Shown in pieces: positions 60,473 through 64,000 of a stretch of DNA of 64,000 nt; the stretch's first letter is position 1, and each line of letters opens with the position of its first letter. Under the pieces are notes generated by a model that was given only the letters and a program-made list of their open reading frames with translations, ran no database searches and was not told the DNA's origin. A program made the position numbers and the translations under genes. The stretch is from the NCBI RefSeq assembly GCF_050586465.1, contig NZ_JBOCEG010000004.1:1-64000 (forward strand), given 5' to 3'. Source of the DNA: CAJXYS01 sp913063035. Lineage in GTDB: Bacteria > Pseudomonadota > Alphaproteobacteria > Rhodobacterales > Rhodobacteraceae.

Positions 60473-61192
60473 TCACGCCCAGTCCACCTCGCCGAGAAAG
60501 ATGTAGCCCGCGCCGTAGATCGTCTTGATGAGCCGTGGGTTGCGCGGATCCTCGCCAAGTTTCGTGCGCAGGCGCGACACCCGCACGTCCATCGCGCGGT
60601 CGAAGCTCTCGCCCGCCGCGCCGCCAAGCGCCTCTTGCATCTGCGCGCGCGAGATCAGCCGCTTGGGGCTGTCGAGGAAGAGCCGCAGCACCTCGCCTTC
60701 GGCATGGCTGAGCGGCACCTCCGCGCCGGTTTCGTCCTCGAGCAGGTACCGGTCGAAATGGGCGGTCCAGCCGTTGAAGCGCGCCGTGTCGCGCCGGGCC
60801 TCGCGGTCGGCGGCGCGACCGCGCCGAAGAAGGGCACGGGTCCGCGCCACGACTTCGGCCGGATCGAAGGGCTTGATGACGTAATCGTCGGCGCCCAGTT
60901 CGAGCCCCGTCACCTTGTCCTGCACCTGCGCGCGGCCGGACACGATGATGACGGCGGCGCCGGACTCGAGCGCCAGGCGATGCACCAGCGCCAGGCCGTC
61001 CTTGTCGGGCAGGCCCAGGTCCACGAGGCACACCTCGGGCGCCAGACGGGCCAGCGCGGCCTCGAATTGCGTGGCGCGGGCGAAACTCGCGGTGCGAAAA
61101 CCCGCCTCCTCCAGCGCGTCGGAGAGCATTCTGCGGATTTCCGGCTCGTCGTCGAGGATCGCCACGAGCGGTGCGGCGGCGGCGGCGGTCAT
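60473..61192 (-). CDS. OmpR/PhoB-type response regulator
   Basis: The 239-residue protein has a receiver domain (phospho-acceptor Asp58 in CLVDLGLPDKDG, acidic pocket DDEPE, Lys in DYVIKPFDPAEVV) and a C-terminal winged helix (residues about 140-235, with HAEGEVLRLFLDS, SRAQMQEALGG, DVRVSRLRTKLGE and LIKTIYGAGYIFL). It binds DNA after phosphorylation, presumably by the adjacent kinase. Its ATG overlaps the kinase stop by four bases. Confidence 0.93.
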   Translation of the reverse strand: MTAAAAAPLVAILDDEPEIRRMLSDALEEAGFRTASFARATQFEAALARLAPEVCLVDLGLPDKDGLALVHRLALESGAAVIIVSGRAQVQDKVTGLELGADDYVIKPFDPAEVVARTRALLRRGRAADREARRDTARFNGWTAHFDRYLLEDETGAEVPLSHAEGEVLRLFLDSPKRLISRAQMQEALGGAAGESFDRAMDVRVSRLRTKLGEDPRNPRLIKTIYGAGYIFLGEVDWA

Positions 61193-63120
61193 GCGGCGAG
61201 CTCCGCGTTCAGGAAGGCGGCCAGCGCGGCCGCATCGAAGGGTTTGGCGATCAGCGGGAAGCGCGACTCGGCGCGGGCCCGAAGCGGATCCTGCACCGGC
61301 AGCGCCGTCATCATGAGGATGCCGGTCGGGTTGCCGCGCGTCCGGAGGGTTTCGGCAAGGTCGAGCCCGCTGCGCCCGCCGGGCAGGGTGATGTCCGTGA
61401 GCACGAGGTCGATGCCCGGGATCTCGGCCAGGGTTTCGGCCTCCTCGGCGGTTTCGGCCTCGAGCACGGTATGGCCCAGCTCGCGCAGCATGCCCCGTGT
61501 CTCGACGCGCAGGTCCGGATTGTCCTCGACCAGCAGGACCAGCCGTGGCGCGGGCGCCTCCGCCGCCGGGCGGAGCGGCAGGCGCAGCGTGACACGGGCG
61601 CCCCCGCCCCCCGCGTTGGCCAGCATCACCTGGCCGCCGGCCAGCTTGGTCGAGTCGTAGACCATGGACAGGCCGAGCCCCGAGCCCTCGCCGGCCTTGG
61701 TGGTGTAGAACGGGTTGAGCGCCTGTTCGAGCGCCTCGTCGCTGAAGCCGCAGCCGGTATCCGTGACCTCGACATCAACCCATGTGTCGCGCACCGGGGC
61801 GGCGTGGACCGTGATCTCGCCGGGCGCATCGCCGATCGCGTCGCGGGCGTTCAGGATCAGGTTCAGAAGTGAGTCCTGCAGGGCGCCGTGATCCATCAGG
61901 ACCGGCCGGTCGAAACCCTCGGCGCTGACGCTCAGCCGCACCGCTCGCGGCAGGGAGGGCGCGGCGAGCGTGCGGATATCGCGCAGGAAGGCCGGCAGGT
62001 CGGTCGGCGCGGGGCGCATGTCGCGCCGGCCCGAGATATCGGCCAGCCGGTCGAGCAGGCGGCCGCCGCGCAACGCCGCCGCCCGCGTCGTCGCCGCGAT
62101 CTCGCGGGCCGGGTCGGGCAGGCCGTCGAGCTTCTCCAGCCGCCCCTGGAGCCCGAGGATGATCGTCAGCAGGTTCGAGAAGTCATGTGCCAGGCCGCTG
62201 GTCAGCTGCGCGGCGAGCTCGCGCTTGTGGGTCTGGCTGAGCGCGGCGCGGGCCTGGGCCTCTTCGGTGACGTCCATCGACAGGATATAGACCCCGCCCA
62301 CCCCGCCGGCGCTGCCGGGATCGGGGGTAAAGGCGCCGCGGATGCGCCGCCCGCTGTCGGGATGCGAGAACTCGAAGACGCTCGATTCCCCGGCATAGGC
62401 GCGGTCGATATAGGGTTTCACCTCTGCATAGGCGGTGTCGCCCAGCGCCTCGCGCGCGGTCAGGCCGACGATCTCCTGCGGGCGGTTCGGAATGACGTAG
62501 GTCAGGCGGCGATTCGAATAGGTGTAGCGTTCGTTCAGGTCGAGATGGGCGATATGGGCCGGCATCATCTCGGCGGTCAGCCGCGTGCGGGCTTCCATCT
62601 CGGTCAGTTCGCGCTTGGCTTCCTCCAGCGCGCTGATGGTGGCGGCGAGTTCGCGGTTGGTGCGGGCGAGTTCCTCGGAATAGGCCACGAGCCGCTCCGA
62701 CAGCTCTGCCGAGCGGGACCGCAAGAGCGTCTCCTGGCGCTTGATCGCGGTGATGTCGGTATAGACGGTCACCCAGCCGCCCTGCGGAAGCGGGCTGCCC
62801 TCGACGCTGATGGTGCGGCCGTTGGCGCGCGTGCGCTCCATGTAATGCGGTTCGAAGGCGCGGGCGGTCTCGACGCGCGAGCGGACGAAGTCCTCGAGCG
62901 GGCCCACGTCCCCGTAATCGCCGCGTTCGGCAAGGAAGCGGATCGTGTCGGCGAAACGAGCCCCCGGCGTGACCAGCCATTCCGGCAGATCGAACATCTC
63001 CTGGAAGCGGCGGTTGCAAACGGCCAGCCGCAGCTCCGCGTCATAGATCGTCAGGGCCTGCTGGATCAGGTTCAGCCCCGCCTGGGTCAGGCGGGCGGTC
63101 CGGTCCGCGTCGATCTGCAT
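61189..63120 (-). CDS. PAS-domain hybrid sensor histidine kinase
   Basis: The 643-residue protein has no membrane segment, so it senses something inside the cell. Domains: PAS-7-type at about 10-130 (IYDAELRLAVCNRRFQEMFD, GWVTVYTDITAIKRQE), a coiled coil, a second PAS at about 180-290 (RTRLTAEMMPAHIAHLDLNE), the phosphoacceptor His in SGLAHDFSNLLTIILGL near 310, a HATPase region (LLNLILNARDAIGDAPGEIT, DTGCGFSD, GSGLGLSMVYD), and a C-terminal receiver with Asp in VLTDITLPGGRSG. It is divergent from an acyl-CoA synthetase gene, which it may control with its partner regulator. Confidence 0.93.
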   Translation of the reverse strand: MQIDADRTARLTQAGLNLIQQALTIYDAELRLAVCNRRFQEMFDLPEWLVTPGARFADTIRFLAERGDYGDVGPLEDFVRSRVETARAFEPHYMERTRANGRTISVEGSPLPQGGWVTVYTDITAIKRQETLLRSRSAELSERLVAYSEELARTNRELAATISALEEAKRELTEMEARTRLTAEMMPAHIAHLDLNERYTYSNRRLTYVIPNRPQEIVGLTAREALGDTAYAEVKPYIDRAYAGESSVFEFSHPDSGRRIRGAFTPDPGSAGGVGGVYILSMDVTEEAQARAALSQTHKRELAAQLTSGLAHDFSNLLTIILGLQGRLEKLDGLPDPAREIAATTRAAALRGGRLLDRLADISGRRDMRPAPTDLPAFLRDIRTLAAPSLPRAVRLSVSAEGFDRPVLMDHGALQDSLLNLILNARDAIGDAPGEITVHAAPVRDTWVDVEVTDTGCGFSDEALEQALNPFYTTKAGEGSGLGLSMVYDSTKLAGGQVMLANAGGGGARVTLRLPLRPAAEAPAPRLVLLVEDNPDLRVETRGMLRELGHTVLEAETAEEAETLAEIPGIDLVLTDITLPGGRSGLDLAETLRTRGNPTGILMMTALPVQDPLRARAESRFPLIAKPFDAAALAAFLNAELAA

Positions 63121-63315
63121 CGGTGATCCTCCCGGCCTATGGCTAGCACCCTCACGGCCCCGGGGGGAAGGCCCATGGCGCCGGTTACAATTCGTAACAA
63201 TCGGGCAAAACTCAGGAAAAAATTGACGCCCAGCACGAAGGTGTCACGATATCCGTGGATTCGGCCAAAGACCGGACCGCGACCACCGGACACCCCGGTG
63301 CAGGGAGGAGAAAAC

Positions 63316-64000
63316 TTGGCGACGCAGAAAGAGGCGACCGGCGCGCTGGACACGATTCCGCGTCTGCTGGCGCGCAACGCGGCGGCGTATGGTCAACGGC
63401 CCGCCTATCGTGAAAAGGAATTCGGCATCTGGCAGTGCTGGAGCTGGGCCGAGGCCGAGGAAGAGATCCGCGCGCTGGCGCTGGGCTTTCTCGTGCTCGG
63501 GGTGGACGAGGGCGACTACATCGCCGTCATCGGGCGGAACCGCCCGGCGCTCTACTGGTCGATGGTCGCGGCGCAGATGGTGGGGGCGATCCCGGTGCCG
63601 CTCTACCAGGACGCGGTCGCCGAAGAGATGGCCTACGTGCTCGAGCATTGCGGCGCGCGCTTCGTGGTCTGCGGCGACCAGGAGCAGGTCGACAAGGTGA
63701 TCGAGGTGCAGGACCGCGTGCATTGCATCGAGCACGTGATGTACCAGGACAAGCGCGGGATGCGGAAATACGATCACACGCATCTCAACTGGCTGCACGA
63801 CATCCAGGTCGAGGGCCGCGCCGCCCAGACCCGGCTCGCGCATGAGCTCGAGGCGCGGCTGGCCAAGCAGGCCTACGACGACACCTGCGTCATGCTCTAC
63901 ACCTCGGGCACCACGGGCAAGCCCAAGGGCGTCGTGCTGTCGAACCGGAACATCATCGAAACGTCGCGCGCCTCGTCGGAATTCGACGACCTCTCGGAAA
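63316..64000 (+). CDS. AMP-dependent long-chain acyl-CoA synthetase (5' part)
   Basis: The visible 228 residues begin at TTG 63316, with GGAGGAG five bases upstream, and include the AMP-binding P-loop VMLYTSGTTGKPKGVVLSNR. Conserved upstream parts are YGQRPAYREKEFGIWQCWSW and GRNRPALYWSMVAAQMVGAI. The enzyme activates a carboxylic acid, probably a fatty or aromatic acid, to its CoA ester. It runs off the right edge. A sensor kinase/response regulator pair lies divergently, with a 195-base intergenic region holding no clear motif that I can name. Confidence 0.92.
   Translation, partial: MATQKEATGALDTIPRLLARNAAAYGQRPAYREKEFGIWQCWSWAEAEEEIRALALGFLVLGVDEGDYIAVIGRNRPALYWSMVAAQMVGAIPVPLYQDAVAEEMAYVLEHCGARFVVCGDQEQVDKVIEVQDRVHCIEHVMYQDKRGMRKYDHTHLNWLHDIQVEGRAAQTRLAHELEARLAKQAYDDTCVMLYTSGTTGKPKGVVLSNRNIIETSRASSEFDDLSE

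Overview
The window is about 64 kb of GC-rich DNA from an alphaproteobacterium. It most resembles the order Rhodobacterales (Rhodobacter/Paracoccus relatives). The main reasons are a RpoE-ChrR pair divergent from a five-gene operon laid out as in Rhodobacter sphaeroides, cytochrome c', MbfA behind an Irr-type box, DUF1674, DUF3035 and DUF3833 proteins, and a GGATATTTGG-type intergenic repeat. It is chromosomal and mostly housekeeping. I see no prophage, insertion sequence, CRISPR array, rRNA or tRNA. Near 6.75-6.96 kb there is an assembly scar: homopolymer runs around ten Ns.

Layout. 0-7 kb: an EamA exporter, then rsfS-rlmH-gpmI-envC-like-ctpA-rppH, tightly packed and often overlapping. 7-10.6 kb: an error-prone polymerase (dnaE2/imuC) lacking its C-terminal domain, then cytochrome c'. 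10.7-16 kb: class III alcohol dehydrogenase, GNAT, NYN-domain protein, a TetR regulator with a tiny secreted protein and three operator palindromes, MbfA (iron export) with an Irr-type box, and an AEC transporter. 16-26.5 kb: S-formylglutathione hydrolase, HAD, ornithine cyclodeaminase family, hydrolases, zapE, GFA protein, a pseudouridine synthase, aldehyde dehydrogenase and peroxiredoxin. 26.5-33.5 kb: pnp and the minus-strand run rbfA-truB-DUF1643-hydrolase-DUF5665-rpsO, with a lipoprotein gene between rpsO and pnp. 33.6-46.7 kb: dapB, DUF1674, rsmB-like, heparinase-like, purH, lspA, DUF3035, an M16 peptidase pair, mutL and rmuC. 46.7-53.2 kb: chrR-rpoE and the divergent sigma-E-type operon. 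53.3-64 kb: a saccharopine dehydrogenase pair, a lone formate dehydrogenase alpha subunit, an M20 amidohydrolase behind a perfect palindrome, a two-component system and the start of an acyl-CoA synthetase.

How genes work together. Glutathione-dependent formaldehyde oxidation is covered by three scattered genes: the class III alcohol dehydrogenase, S-formylglutathione hydrolase and formate dehydrogenase alpha. The RpoE-ChrR block is a singlet-oxygen/lipid-damage regulon with both divergent promoters readable. The ribosome and RNA metabolism genes (rsfS, rlmH, rbfA, truB, rpsO, pnp, rppH, rsmB-like, rluA-like) are spread over several operons. The most unusual regulatory locus is 13.1-15.1 kb, where a TetR-controlled secreted micro-protein operon sits back to back with an iron-controlled mbfA promoter.

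Limits: all family calls come from reading motifs and overall similarity from memory. No database search was run. Start codons were chosen from Shine-Dalgarno spacing and family N-termini.
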